DNA of 64,000 bases. Origin: Candidatus Litorirhabdus singularis. GTDB lineage: Bacteria > Pseudomonadota > Gammaproteobacteria > Pseudomonadales > Halieaceae. The stretch lies in contig NZ_SHNN01000001.1 in NCBI RefSeq assembly GCF_026262625.1, positions 682,001 to 746,000 on the forward strand, written 5' to 3'. Position numbers and translations under genes: made by a program. The notes under the pieces were generated by a model. The model was not told the DNA's origin and did no database searches. It was given only the letters and a program-made list of their open reading frames with translations. Every line of letters begins with the position of its first letter. Position 1 is the stretch's first letter. Positions 46,058 through 55,321 of the stretch are shown here, in pieces.

Positions 46058-47527
46058 ATGTTAATAAAAAACGACGCCGGTATCGACGCGGCAATCAACG
46101 ACGCCTTCGCACCTATTGCCGAGGCCATGTCCAGCTTCATCTTCTATAGCGTAAGCATCGGCGGCACTGAGGTACCGCTGATCGTCGTCTGGCTGATTGG
46201 CGGCGCCCTGTTCTTCACGGTTTATTTGGGCTTTCTCAATGTGCGCGGGCTGGGCCACGGCATCAGTCTGCTGCGCGGCAGCAAAAAAAGCGAGCAGCAT
46301 GACGGCGAGGTTAGCCATTTTCAGGCCCTGGCAACGGCTGTATCGGGTACCGTCGGTATCGGCAACATTGGCGGGGTCGCGATCGTCATCAGCATTGGTG
46401 GCCCGGGTGCGACTTTCTGGCTGATGTTGGCGGGCTTTCTGGGCATGTCCACCAAGCTCGCAGAATGTATTGCCGGCGTAAAGTATCGACGGGTGAACCC
46501 CGATGGCACTATCTCTGGCGGCCCCATGTACTATCTTGAAGCGATACTGCGTGAGCGCGGCATGGCTCCAATCGCCAAGGCAATGGGCGGCTTTTACGCG
46601 CTGGCGATTGTCATAGGCTGCCTGGGTATCGGCAATATGTTCCAGTCCAATCAGGCATTTAGCCAGTTTCTGGTGGCTACCGGTGGCGAGGGAAGTCCTT
46701 TCACTGACAAAGGCTGGGCCTTTGGTCTGGCAATGGCGGCCGTGGTGGGCGTGGTCATTATTGGCGGACTGCGCTCGATCGCTGCGGTGACCAGTCGCAT
46801 GGTGCCGTTTATGGCACTCGCCTACGTCATTGGCGCCATCACCATTATTTTTCTCAACGCGGAGCGCCTACCCTGGGCAATTGGAGCCATCTTCAGCGAA
46901 GCCTTCAATCCGCAGGCTATGTCCGGGGGTGCCGTTGGCGTCATGATTTTGGGCTTTCAGCGCGCAGTATTTTCCAATGAAGCAGGTATCGGCAGTGCTG
47001 CTATAGCACACTCAGCGGTGCGCACCGACCAACCGGCGACGGAGGGCTATGTCGCACTCATGGAGCCGTTCATCGACACAGTGATTATCTGCACTCTGAC
47101 GGCTCTGGTCATACTCACCACCATTTACGAGCCAAGCCTGGCCGGGTCCGGCATTCAGGGCATTGAGATGACCTCACGCGCGTTTGCCAGCACGCTGTCC
47201 TGGTCAACCTTGCCACTGTCAGTCATCGCCATGTTATTTGCCTTCAGTACCATGATCTCGTGGTCTTACTATGGGCTCAAAGGCTGGACCTATCTGCTCG
47301 GCGAAGGCCGGATCAAAGAGTTGGTGTTCAAGGCTATGTTCTGTGTCTTTGTCGCGCTTGGCTGTACCGTCCAGTTGGGCGCCGTGTTGGAGTTTTCAGA
47401 CGCCATGGTATTTGTCATTGCAGTGCCGAACCTCATTGGTCTCTACCTGCTGGCGCCCACCATCAAGCGCGAACTCAAGTCCTATCAACAACACCTGAAA
47501 ACACAAGCTGCGGCCGAGCGCAGCTGA
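46058..47527 (+). CDS. Sodium:alanine/glycine symporter (AGCS family)
   Basis: 489 aa, about 11 helices. TVGIGNIGGVAIVISIGGPG, the family signature AVSGTVGIGNI and NEAGIGSAAIAHSA are typical of AgcS/AlsT carriers that import alanine or glycine with Na+. Sodium coupling agrees with a marine setting. No glycine riboswitch fits in the 28-bp upstream gap. Confidence 0.93.
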   Translation: MLIKNDAGIDAAINDAFAPIAEAMSSFIFYSVSIGGTEVPLIVVWLIGGALFFTVYLGFLNVRGLGHGISLLRGSKKSEQHDGEVSHFQALATAVSGTVGIGNIGGVAIVISIGGPGATFWLMLAGFLGMSTKLAECIAGVKYRRVNPDGTISGGPMYYLEAILRERGMAPIAKAMGGFYALAIVIGCLGIGNMFQSNQAFSQFLVATGGEGSPFTDKGWAFGLAMAAVVGVVIIGGLRSIAAVTSRMVPFMALAYVIGAITIIFLNAERLPWAIGAIFSEAFNPQAMSGGAVGVMILGFQRAVFSNEAGIGSAAIAHSAVRTDQPATEGYVALMEPFIDTVIICTLTALVILTTIYEPSLAGSGIQGIEMTSRAFASTLSWSTLPLSVIAMLFAFSTMISWSYYGLKGWTYLLGEGRIKELVFKAMFCVFVALGCTVQLGAVLEFSDAMVFVIAVPNLIGLYLLAPTIKRELKSYQQHLKTQAAAERS

Positions 47528-47555
47528 TGTATTAACCACGGGAAATATTAAGCCC

Positions 47556-48809
47556 ATGAGCGCAACGATTCGAATCGCCGACCTCGCCAACCCGGTTCTA
47601 TCCGACACCCAACGCATGGCGCTGGACTACGGTGACAGCCTACAGCTTGAGTTCACTGAATCTGCGGTGCTGGGGCAGGCTATAGCCACAGCCGGGGTCG
47701 ATGATTTTGGTGATGATGGTTTTCGCGAGCGGTTAGGACTACTGCTGAATGAATGGGATAGCGATGCCCAACTTACCGGTATTGGTAGACTCACGCTGCA
47801 CAACAAGCTGGTGCAACACGCCACCTCGCGATTGCTGATACAAGACATGCTGCACAAGCATCCGGAGATTCACGAGGTAGAAATACGTGAGCCAGTGATT
47901 GTCGCCGGCCTGCCGCGCTCGGGCACCACCCATCTGCTGAACCTAATGGCTGCCGACACCCGCTTTCGATCACTGCCATTATGGGAGTCCTACGAGCCGG
48001 TGCCGCGCCCGGGCGAAGCCGGTCATCCGCGCGGCCCCGCGGACCCACGCTGGCAGCGCTGCGAAGAAGCCTGGCAGGGCATGCAGATGAGTACCCCTTA
48101 TCTGGCCGCCATGCACCCTATGGAGCCCGATCATATTCACGAGGAGCTGGAGCTAATGGGACCGGATTTCGCCTCCTACAACTACGAGTGGCTGGCCCCT
48201 TCACCGCGCTGGCGTGACCATTATCTCAGCCATGACCAAACCCCACACTACGAATATATGAAAACCGTTCTTAAGCTCCTGCAATGGCAATGTGGCCCGA
48301 ATCGCTGGGTGCTGAAGTGCCCGCAACACATGGAGCAGCTGCCGGTGCTGCAAAAAGTCTTCCCCGACGCCACCATCGCTATCACCCACCGCGATCCGGT
48401 AGCCGTGATTCAATCTGCCATTACCATGCTGGGCTATGGCCAGCGTCTGAACCGCAAAAATGTAGACCTGCCTGCCCTGCTGGAATATTGGAGCGACAGG
48501 ATTGAAACCCTTCTGCGCGCCTGCGTTCGCGACCGTGACAGCCTGGATAGTGCGCGCACTGTCGATGTGCCCTTTGACAAGTTTATGGCCGATGATATTG
48601 GCATGGTTGGCAACATCTACGCTTGCGCTGGTATCCCTTTCACGGCTCAGGCTCGGGCCGAGCTGGAGGCCTTTATGGCCGCTCATCCGCGCGGCAAAGA
48701 AGGCCGCATCGTTTACGACCTGGAGGGTGATTTTGGGGTCAAACCAGAGCAGCTGCGCGAGCGCTTCGACTTCTATTTCGAACGTTTTCCCGCTGCGCGC
48801 CCGCGCTGA
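47556..48809 (+). CDS. Sulfotransferase family protein
   Basis: 417 aa. PAPS 5'-phosphosulfate loop VIVAGLPRSGTTHLLNLMA; the 3'-phosphate segment is ITHRDPVAVIQSAITML. The family (Sulfotransfer_3 type) contains many marine bacterial members that may sulfate lipids, glycans or small molecules. It starts 28 bp after the symporter gene and is likely read through from it. Confidence 0.87.
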   Translation: MSATIRIADLANPVLSDTQRMALDYGDSLQLEFTESAVLGQAIATAGVDDFGDDGFRERLGLLLNEWDSDAQLTGIGRLTLHNKLVQHATSRLLIQDMLHKHPEIHEVEIREPVIVAGLPRSGTTHLLNLMAADTRFRSLPLWESYEPVPRPGEAGHPRGPADPRWQRCEEAWQGMQMSTPYLAAMHPMEPDHIHEELELMGPDFASYNYEWLAPSPRWRDHYLSHDQTPHYEYMKTVLKLLQWQCGPNRWVLKCPQHMEQLPVLQKVFPDATIAITHRDPVAVIQSAITMLGYGQRLNRKNVDLPALLEYWSDRIETLLRACVRDRDSLDSARTVDVPFDKFMADDIGMVGNIYACAGIPFTAQARAELEAFMAAHPRGKEGRIVYDLEGDFGVKPEQLRERFDFYFERFPAARPR

Positions 48810-48959
48810 GCCACCACCGTTGCCGCCCCTGATCGCCACAGGCACGATTTACGCTGTGGGCGGCGTCGAACCGCGACTGGGCCAACGCCCTATGCCTTAT
48901 CTTGGACATGCCTCGCAGATACGTTAAGGTAGCCCGACCCGACTCATCTGGATCTGATT

Positions 48960-51236
48960 TTGTCTGCACGTTTCTCTGATTTCTGCCTCGCCCTGGCCGC
49001 GGCACTGGCGCTCTGTGCAATACCGGCTCTCGCCTCTACCGTACAGCAAGTCGACAACCCGGAGTTTGCCGGTACACCGGCTTGCGCCGGTTGCCACGCT
49101 GAAGAACACAGCGCCTGGACCGGCTCTCACCATGACCTGGCCATGCAGGTGGCCAACGAGGCTACCGTACTCGGGGATTTTGACAATGCCAGCTTTTTGT
49201 ATAACGGCATCACAACTCGGTTCAGCCGTCGCGATGATAGCTTCTGGGTGACCACCGACGGGGCGGACGGCAAGCTGCAAGATTTTAAAGTGGATTATGT
49301 GTTTGGTGTCTACCCGCTGCAACAAATACTGCTGGAATTGCCCGGCGGTCGTCTGCAGGCGCTCAGTATCGCCTGGGACAGCCGCAGCGCGGAAGGCGGC
49401 GGACAGCGCTGGTATCACCTGCACGCCGATGAAGCGATTGATGCCAGTGACCCGCTGCACTGGACCGGCCCCTACTATAACTGGAACGCCCGCTGCGCCG
49501 AATGCCACAGTACTGACCTGCAGAAAAACTATAATCCCGCAGATCAGAGCTACCAAACCACCTGGGTAGAAATTAATGTTGGCTGCGAAGCCTGCCACGG
49601 TCCCGGCGCCAAACACGTAGATCTCGCACGCACAGGCAAATTGGGTGCAGCTAGCAATGGCGGCTTTGGTGTGTTTTTGGCTGAGCGCGGTGAATGGGCG
49701 TTCGCAGAGAACGAGAGTATTGCCAAGCGCCGGCAGCCAATGGACTATTCCAGGCAGGTGGAGAGCTGCGGACGCTGCCACTCACGGCGCGGCAGTTTTG
49801 GGCACTACAACTACGGTAAGCGCCTGCTGGATAATCACCGTCTGTCGCTGCTAGAAGATCCGCTCTACCATGCAGACGGCCAGATTCTTGACGAGGTCTA
49901 CGTCTATGGCTCCTTCGTGCAGAGCAAGATGCACCAACAGGGCGTCGTCTGCAGCAATTGCCATGAGCCGCATAGCAATGAGCTGCGCGCAGACGGCAAT
50001 GATGTCTGCGCTCAATGTCATGTGCCTACGGTTTACGATAGCGAGCAACATCACCATCATGCGCCCGAATCGAGCGGCGCGCAGTGCGCCAACTGTCACA
50101 TGCCAGAGACAACGTATATGGGCGTTGACCCGCGTCGTGATCACAGCATGCGTATTCCCCGACCTGACCTGAGCGTCGTTATTCAAACACCCAATGCCTG
50201 CAACATGTGCCATCAGGACCAGAGTGCAGACTGGGCATTGAACAGCCTGCGCGACTGGGGTGTCACTTTTAGCGATACCACCGAGCACCCGGCACGGGCC
50301 ATGCATCAGGCACGGCGCAGCGATGCCCGCGCCGTACCGCAACTGCAACAGCTGGTTGCAGACAGCAGTTTACCCACAATTCTTCGCGCTACCGCCATGG
50401 TAGAACTGGGTAGCTTTGCCGGACGCGAGGCCTACGACGAAGCGATACGCCTGCTGCAGTCGCCAGACCCTCTATTGCGCGTCAGCGCGGTGAGAACTTT
50501 GGAATTTTTGCCCAGCCAGCAACGCTGGCAGCTTCTTAGTCCGCTAGTGGCAGACCCCATCAAAGCGGTGCGACTGGAGGTTGCACGTGTAGTTTCCCCC
50601 ATGCGGGTGGAGTTACTGGAGCCCAGTGAAGCAGCTGCATTGCAGGCTTTGTACAAGGAGTATCTAGCCAGTCTGGATGAAAACTCAGACATGCCAGGCG
50701 CTGTCCTCAACAAGGCTACGTTCTTCACAGCCCAGCAACGCTGGAAGCAGGCTCAGGCCGCCTACGAACTTGCACTGCAACTGAACCCGCAATTACTGCC
50801 TGCTCTGCTCAACCTGGCGGACCTGCACCGAGCCTTTGGCCGCGAGGCAGAAGCTCGCGTAACGTTGCAAAGAGCGCTGGGCATCGCTCAGGATCAACCC
50901 CACGTACATCAGGCCATGGGCTTATTAGAGAGTCGAGCCGGTAATCGCGATGCGGCCTTGTCGCATTTACGCAAAGCCGCGGAACTTGAAAAGAACGGCG
51001 TCCGCCATCGCTATGTTTATGCCATTGCCCTACATGACTACGGCCAGCCGACGCTAGCTATCAAGGAGTTACAGGCACTGCAACGTAATGCACCTGAGAA
51101 CGCCGATGTGTTGCTCGCACTGGTCAACTATCTGCAGGAAGTAGGTCGCAACGATGAGGGGCGCCGCTACGCCGGTAAACTTCTTGAACTGTTTCCCGAT
51201 AACGAAGATTTCCAACGACTCTATAACAACCTCTGA
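48960..51236 (+). CDS. Octaheme c-type cytochrome with HEAT and TPR repeats
   Basis: 758-aa exported protein (signal peptide cut near ALAS, residue 26). Eight CXXCH haem motifs start at about residues 42, 179, 209, 270, 331, 350, 376 and 414. About 440-580 are HEAT-like helices and about 585-755 tetratricopeptide repeats (AALNLADLHRAFG-type). Multihaem-plus-TPR proteins are known in marine bacteria as probable periplasmic electron carriers or reductases; the substrate is unknown. Start TTG 48960 has no better alternative that keeps the signal peptide. Confidence 0.88.
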   Translation: MSARFSDFCLALAAALALCAIPALASTVQQVDNPEFAGTPACAGCHAEEHSAWTGSHHDLAMQVANEATVLGDFDNASFLYNGITTRFSRRDDSFWVTTDGADGKLQDFKVDYVFGVYPLQQILLELPGGRLQALSIAWDSRSAEGGGQRWYHLHADEAIDASDPLHWTGPYYNWNARCAECHSTDLQKNYNPADQSYQTTWVEINVGCEACHGPGAKHVDLARTGKLGAASNGGFGVFLAERGEWAFAENESIAKRRQPMDYSRQVESCGRCHSRRGSFGHYNYGKRLLDNHRLSLLEDPLYHADGQILDEVYVYGSFVQSKMHQQGVVCSNCHEPHSNELRADGNDVCAQCHVPTVYDSEQHHHHAPESSGAQCANCHMPETTYMGVDPRRDHSMRIPRPDLSVVIQTPNACNMCHQDQSADWALNSLRDWGVTFSDTTEHPARAMHQARRSDARAVPQLQQLVADSSLPTILRATAMVELGSFAGREAYDEAIRLLQSPDPLLRVSAVRTLEFLPSQQRWQLLSPLVADPIKAVRLEVARVVSPMRVELLEPSEAAALQALYKEYLASLDENSDMPGAVLNKATFFTAQQRWKQAQAAYELALQLNPQLLPALLNLADLHRAFGREAEARVTLQRALGIAQDQPHVHQAMGLLESRAGNRDAALSHLRKAAELEKNGVRHRYVYAIALHDYGQPTLAIKELQALQRNAPENADVLLALVNYLQEVGRNDEGRRYAGKLLELFPDNEDFQRLYNNL

Positions 51237-51327
51237 TAGAGCTAACTAACCTAATATAAGCTACAGAGTTGAATTCGGTCTGGCGACCAAATACGACGAC
51301 GCCTCATAATTTCAAGATCTTCCAAGC

Positions 51328-51358
51328 CAAAAAAAAGCCCACTCCAAAAGAGCGGGCC
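51328..51358 (-). terminator. Rho-independent terminator after the RsuA-type gene
   Basis: On the minus strand GCCCGCTC-TTTTG-GAGTGGGC is followed by nine T; 38 bp after the stop at 51396. It ends the long minus-strand block of the right half. Confidence 0.85.
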
Positions 51359-51395
51359 TTCACACTGCACACTAAGGTGCTAGAAGTAGAACCGG

Positions 51396-52130
51396 TCAGC
51401 TCTGATGTCCTTGCACTGTACACTGAGTCATCAACGATTGAGACTCCTCTATTGTAAGTTGCCTACTGTTACTCATCTCAAGTCCATCCAGCGAGAATGG
51501 CCCCACAGAAACCCGATGCAGCGCTAACACTTCGTTTTGGAAAAAACCAAACATGCGCTTAACCTGGTGATACTTACCTTCAACAAGTGAGAGCCGGGCA
51601 GAGAACTTGGATATGATTTCTAAACTTGCCGGCAGAGTAGTCATGTTTTCATAAGCAAAGTAGATGCCCTGTTTAAACGCTGCAACATATTCGTCAGTTA
51701 TTGGCTGCGCCAAAGTAACCTCATATGTTTTGGAGAGCTTGGTTTCAGGCAGGCTTATCTTGCGCGACCAAGCTCCATCGTTGGTCAATAGCACCAGCCC
51801 TGTAGTATTGAAATCGAGGCGTCCAACAATGTGCAATTGATCTTTTTGAGGGTGCTGAATCAGGTCAAGCACAGTGGGATGCTTGAGATCTTTAGTCGCG
51901 CTAACAACTCCACGCGGCTTATTCAGCATCATGTAGACCGGCTGCTCATGTTGCAAGGAGATGCCATCCAGCTCTACATGAGTGAATTGCGCCACTTTTT
52001 GTTGAATTGAGTGAGCTAGATGTCCGTCTAAAAGGATTCGTTTCTGCGCAATTAAAAACCGGGTGTCTGACAGCGAGAAATCGCTGTTCTGGCTAATAAA
52101 TCGATCGAGGCGGCTGGTCCTGGGCTTCAT
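51396..52130 (-). CDS. RsuA/RluB/RluF-type rRNA pseudouridine synthase
   Basis: 244 aa. N-terminal S4-like RNA-binding domain (RLDRFISQNSDFSLSDTRFL) and the catalytic domain with Asp in VGRLDFNTTGLVLLTNDG; KTYEVTLAQP and EGKYHQVKRMFGFF are family blocks. It most resembles RsuA, which makes pseudouridine 516 in 16S rRNA. The sequence is rather divergent and AT-rich compared with the core genes of the left half. Single gene with a clear terminator. Confidence 0.88.
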   Translation of the reverse strand: MKPRTSRLDRFISQNSDFSLSDTRFLIAQKRILLDGHLAHSIQQKVAQFTHVELDGISLQHEQPVYMMLNKPRGVVSATKDLKHPTVLDLIQHPQKDQLHIVGRLDFNTTGLVLLTNDGAWSRKISLPETKLSKTYEVTLAQPITDEYVAAFKQGIYFAYENMTTLPASLEIISKFSARLSLVEGKYHQVKRMFGFFQNEVLALHRVSVGPFSLDGLEMSNSRQLTIEESQSLMTQCTVQGHQS

Positions 52131-52249
52131 GGAATACGTTCACTTAACCAAAACCCTGATCCCCTAACACGGCACTATCAAAAACCACCTGAACAGATTC
52201 TTACAGCCGGCGGCAAAGACGCCGCGCTGCATGGGTTTATCGGCTCCCT

Positions 52250-52516
52250 TCAAATACCCAAATTTCTAGTAAGAACCTCAGCAGATTCTATAATTCGATT
52301 GGTCCGATAAAGCTCAGGATGCTTTTCGCTGTCATCGTATCCTACGGGTTCTCCGGCACCAGTGTTTACAAACCACGAATTCTCCGGTGTACGATCACCC
52401 AGCAGCTTCTTTAGTTCGGGCGCTTTAATACCCAGAGCTTTAGCGGCTGCATTATACGTACAGCGAGTCTTAACCTTGTTCAGGTAGTCTCGGATAATAG
52501 TAATTTTGTCCTGCAT
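52250..52516 (-). CDS. Small protein of unknown function with HTH-like N-terminus
   Basis: 88 aa. Segment TRCTYNAAAKALGIKAPELK could be a helix-turn-helix; the rest (ENSWFVNTGAGEPVGYDD) looks like a compact cytosolic domain. I do not recognise the family. An AGGA sequence overlapping the stop of the small upstream frame lies 13 bases before its ATG. Confidence 0.6.
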   Translation of the reverse strand: MQDKITIIRDYLNKVKTRCTYNAAAKALGIKAPELKKLLGDRTPENSWFVNTGAGEPVGYDDSEKHPELYRTNRIIESAEVLTRNLGI

Positions 52517-52529
52517 AAAAAGGTAATTC

Positions 52530-52685
52530 CTAAAAAGTTAACGTCGTAGTGACGTGACAAACACACCAGAGCTTAATACTGCATGATCCTCTGAGGTGGC
52601 TTTTGGTAAACCAATACTTAGCATACACGGGTTCCGCACCTGCCTCTTCTGCCAGTCTACCAAATTCGGCTTCATCCACTACCAT
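52530..52685 (-). CDS. Possible 51-aa small protein preceding the 52250-52516 gene
   Basis: Begins MVVDEAEFGRLAEEAGAEPV; charged and amphipathic at the N-terminus, with a Cys-rich, less convincing tail. The stop TAG overlaps the AGGA of the next gene. The frame is open further upstream (RQSEAR before the ATG), so it may also be the end of an eroded gene. No family recognised. Confidence 0.35.
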   Translation of the reverse strand: MVVDEAEFGRLAEEAGAEPVYAKYWFTKSHLRGSCSIKLWCVCHVTTTLTF

Positions 52686-52858
52686 ACGCGCTTCAGATTG
52701 GCGGCTCAACCGGCAGCAGGAACCCGTTTTGAGTGTATCTGGCTGTCACTGTACCGATTTGAGTAGGTCAGCGAGCTTTAATAGCGTCGATTATGGGGTC
52801 GAATGTAAGCTAGCTTGGCGGTATTAGCCGAGAAAAACTGGCTAATACGTTCGCCAAA

Positions 52859-53224
52859 TTACACAAGGGTAGCTTCATCAACTGCTTCATTGTTGTCGTT
52901 CACAAAAACCAGAGTAGGTGTGAATGTAGCGTTTTCTTCAGCATCAAGTTGACAATATGCCATGATAATAACCTTGTCATCTACCTCCGCCAGTCTTGCA
53001 CAGGCGCCGTTCAGGCATATTCCACCAGCGCCACTTTCGCCAGTGATGACGTAAGTCTCAAATCGTTGTCCATTGGTAATGTTGACGACTTGAACCTTTT
53101 CGTACTCTTGAATGCCGCTTGCTGTCAATAAATCGCTGTCTATAGTAATGCTGCCAACATAATTTAGATTGGCATCGGTTACAGTTGCTCGATGAATTTT
53201 GGCCTTCAGTTTTTCAATTAGCAT
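52859..53224 (-). CDS. panD: Aspartate 1-decarboxylase (pyruvoyl enzyme)
   Basis: Makes beta-alanine for pantothenate. 121 aa; self-cleavage site Gly-Ser in LNYVGSITID, creating the pyruvoyl group, and the Lys/Tyr active-site region KIHRATVTDANLNY. GAGGA stands before the ATG at 53224. The text (HRATVTDANLNYVGSITIDS, ICLNGACARL) resembles Firmicutes-type PanD more than the usual gammaproteobacterial form, and no panB or panC is adjacent, so acquisition by transfer is likely. Confidence 0.92.
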   Translation of the reverse strand: MLIEKLKAKIHRATVTDANLNYVGSITIDSDLLTASGIQEYEKVQVVNITNGQRFETYVITGESGAGGICLNGACARLAEVDDKVIIMAYCQLDAEENATFTPTLVFVNDNNEAVDEATLV

Positions 53225-53245
53225 ATTTTCCTCATTTAGAATTCC

Positions 53246-53268
53246 GCATAACCCCAAAGCCGTTATGC
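53246..53268. repeat. Palindrome GCATAAC-N9-GTTATGC upstream of panD
   Basis: Perfect 7-bp arms identical to the outer core of the attC sites further right, but with only nine bases between. It may be a collapsed attC site or an operator 22 bp before panD. Confidence 0.45.
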
Positions 53269-53476
53269 CTTACATGATGTTCTACCGTGAAGAAAGCTCA
53301 GACCCATTTCGTCAGGTTCCCGTGACAATCGACAGCTTTCGCTAGGTTCAAACCGTAAATCGGCGCTGATTGTAAAACCTGTTGATATAAGAACACAATG
53401 ACGTTGTTGACTCATGCAATCCAGCAATTACCAGCGCAGTAAGCGTAGTGCTCTTCGCCATATTGAGGGGTGGCTC

Positions 53477-54232
53477 CTATACAGAAGATTCAGCTTCCGG
53501 CTGCTGAGGCTTTTTCGGATTCTCCGCAACAAAGTAAACCTCGGGCATTAACGCAGTACCAAGCGCTGTAAATGGGCTGGAAGACACCTTAAGAGGATGG
53601 AAGTAACCGCCCAGGATTTCTCTAAAGCGGCGGAAATCGAAGCCCATGTGCTCAAAGTAATAGCTAAATCCAGGCGCTATTTCATGCGTGGGCCGAGTTT
53701 TTGGCGGGCGCCAAAGAAAAGCACTAACGACGTTTTTCAGGCTAGCATCAAAACCACCATATCGGCGTGACATTCTGAAAATTCCTTTATACAGCGCCGG
53801 AATTCCAACTTCCACAGGAACGCCTATAACAATTTTCCCATCTGGTTTTAACAGATCACAAATTGTTTCGAGCGCCTCGCTGGTCTGCGCTGGCGGGAGA
53901 TGCTCAAAGACTTCGAGGCAGAACACAACATCAACCGTTCCACTTGTAACCTTCCGTATATCATCACAGAATTCGACTGACGCTAACGTTGCCAAGTTTT
54001 CTCGGGCTTCGGATAGCAGGCTCGGCATCGGTTCGTAACAAATTAGCTTTGTGTTCTGGTAGTGGCCTGCCAACAGCTTACACAGTTCACCGTTACCAGA
54101 ACCAAAATCACAGATGGTGTCTGGTGTTGACCGCGACTGACCACATAATTGCACTGCCGAAACCAGCCGTTGCTCTTGTAGCCAACGTTTGATCGGATTT
54201 TTGTCTCTGAAGGTAAGATCGGCGTAAGACAT
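53477..54232 (-). CDS. Class I SAM-dependent methyltransferase
   Basis: 251 aa. SAM motif I ICDFGSGNGELCKLL, motif II around LICYEPMPSLL, motif IV DVVFCLEVFEHLPP and LLKPDGKIVIGVPVE. The substrate is unknown; the EHLPP form is common in methyltransferases of quinone, lipid or glycan pathways. It lies 19 bp after the SDR gene on the same strand, likely same transcript. Confidence 0.85.
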   Translation of the reverse strand: MSYADLTFRDKNPIKRWLQEQRLVSAVQLCGQSRSTPDTICDFGSGNGELCKLLAGHYQNTKLICYEPMPSLLSEARENLATLASVEFCDDIRKVTSGTVDVVFCLEVFEHLPPAQTSEALETICDLLKPDGKIVIGVPVEVGIPALYKGIFRMSRRYGGFDASLKNVVSAFLWRPPKTRPTHEIAPGFSYYFEHMGFDFRRFREILGGYFHPLKVSSSPFTALGTALMPEVYFVAENPKKPQQPEAESSV

Positions 54233-54251
54233 CAGCTATTTACGTACCCAT

Positions 54252-55022
54252 TCAGTATGGAAGACTAGCGATTGCGCCGCCGTCCACTACCATCTCCGCG
54301 CCCGTAATAAACTGACTGTCCGTGCTAGCAAGAAAAACGACCATATCACCAATATCATCCGGGTTGCCGATAATGCCCAGCGGTGTTTTCTGCTCAATCT
54401 GGTTCGTAATCGCTGCCGCTTGATCTCCAGCCGCTTCAAACAATGCGTCCAACATAGGAGTCTGGATGATACCTGGATGTATTGAATTACAACGAATTTT
54501 GAACTCGCCATTTTCTACAGCCACGGTTTTTGTCAAAAGAGCCACGGCCGCCTTTGAAGATCCATAGGCGCCGTTACCGGCTTGCCCTCGCTGCCCAGAA
54601 ACGGAGGATAAGTTGATTATCGAGCCTCCGCCCGAGTCTGGATTAGCCCGCATAGCTTGAACACCATGCTTGCAACCCAAAAAACAGCCAGTGAGATTGA
54701 TATCAATCACACGGCGAAAGTCCTCGAGGGAAGTTTCATCGACCCTGGAAGAATGGAAGATTCCAGCATTGTTAACCAGTATATCCAACCTGCCATATTG
54801 AGCGACAACATTATCCATTAACGCCCTCCACTGATCCTCCTCTCCCACATCGTGCTGATAGAACTTGGCCCCATATTTGGTAGCAGTTTCAGCACCTCTT
54901 GCCGCATTGGTATCACACAGCAGCACTAGGGCCCCTTCTCGAGTCAGCCCCTTTACTGCCGCTTCTCCCAACCCTTGCGCACCGCCTGTGACGATAGCGA
55001 CCTTACCTTCAACCCGCGCCAT
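54252..55022 (-). CDS. SDR-family oxidoreductase
   Basis: 256 aa classical SDR: VTGGAQGLGEAAVKGL for cofactor binding, NNAG, catalytic Ser in NLSSVSGQRG and Tyr-Lys in AYGSSKAAV. It resembles 3-alpha/20-beta-hydroxysteroid or 3-ketoacyl reductases; Asp in LLCDTNAARG suggests NAD(H). The start directly abuts the stop of the small membrane protein gene (TAAATG), so the two are coupled. Confidence 0.92.
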   Translation of the reverse strand: MARVEGKVAIVTGGAQGLGEAAVKGLTREGALVLLCDTNAARGAETATKYGAKFYQHDVGEEDQWRALMDNVVAQYGRLDILVNNAGIFHSSRVDETSLEDFRRVIDINLTGCFLGCKHGVQAMRANPDSGGGSIINLSSVSGQRGQAGNGAYGSSKAAVALLTKTVAVENGEFKIRCNSIHPGIIQTPMLDALFEAAGDQAAAITNQIEQKTPLGIIGNPDDIGDMVVFLASTDSQFITGAEMVVDGGAIASLPY

Positions 55023-55265
55023 TTATAGGCCCCCATTGTCGTTTTGATTCATTGACCTGACAGATTCCGAAAAAGTCACTGATGCTAGATTTAGAAAACC
55101 TGCCCCCATGCAAACTAAGGCGGGCAAAAATAGCACGTGTTCCCACATGGCAACAGCCGTTGAGTTAGAATTTCCATAGGTCAAACCAAACAACGCCAAA
55201 CCTATTGCCATGGAAAAGGCACTGACCCCGGTTAGACATTCAGTGATTCCGGCATTTTTCATCAA
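55023..55265 (-). CDS. Small membrane protein, function unknown
   Basis: 80 aa with two hydrophobic helices (about 13-30 and 42-62) and a polar C-terminus. No family recognised. It is translationally coupled to the SDR gene and may be a membrane partner or accessory of it. Confidence 0.55.
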   Translation of the reverse strand: MMKNAGITECLTGVSAFSMAIGLALFGLTYGNSNSTAVAMWEHVLFLPALVCMGAGFLNLASVTFSESVRSMNQNDNGGL

Positions 55266-55321
55266 TTAGATCCTCTCCATATTTCCCAGGACCCGACGTG
55301 GCCAAAACGAAGCCTATCTGA

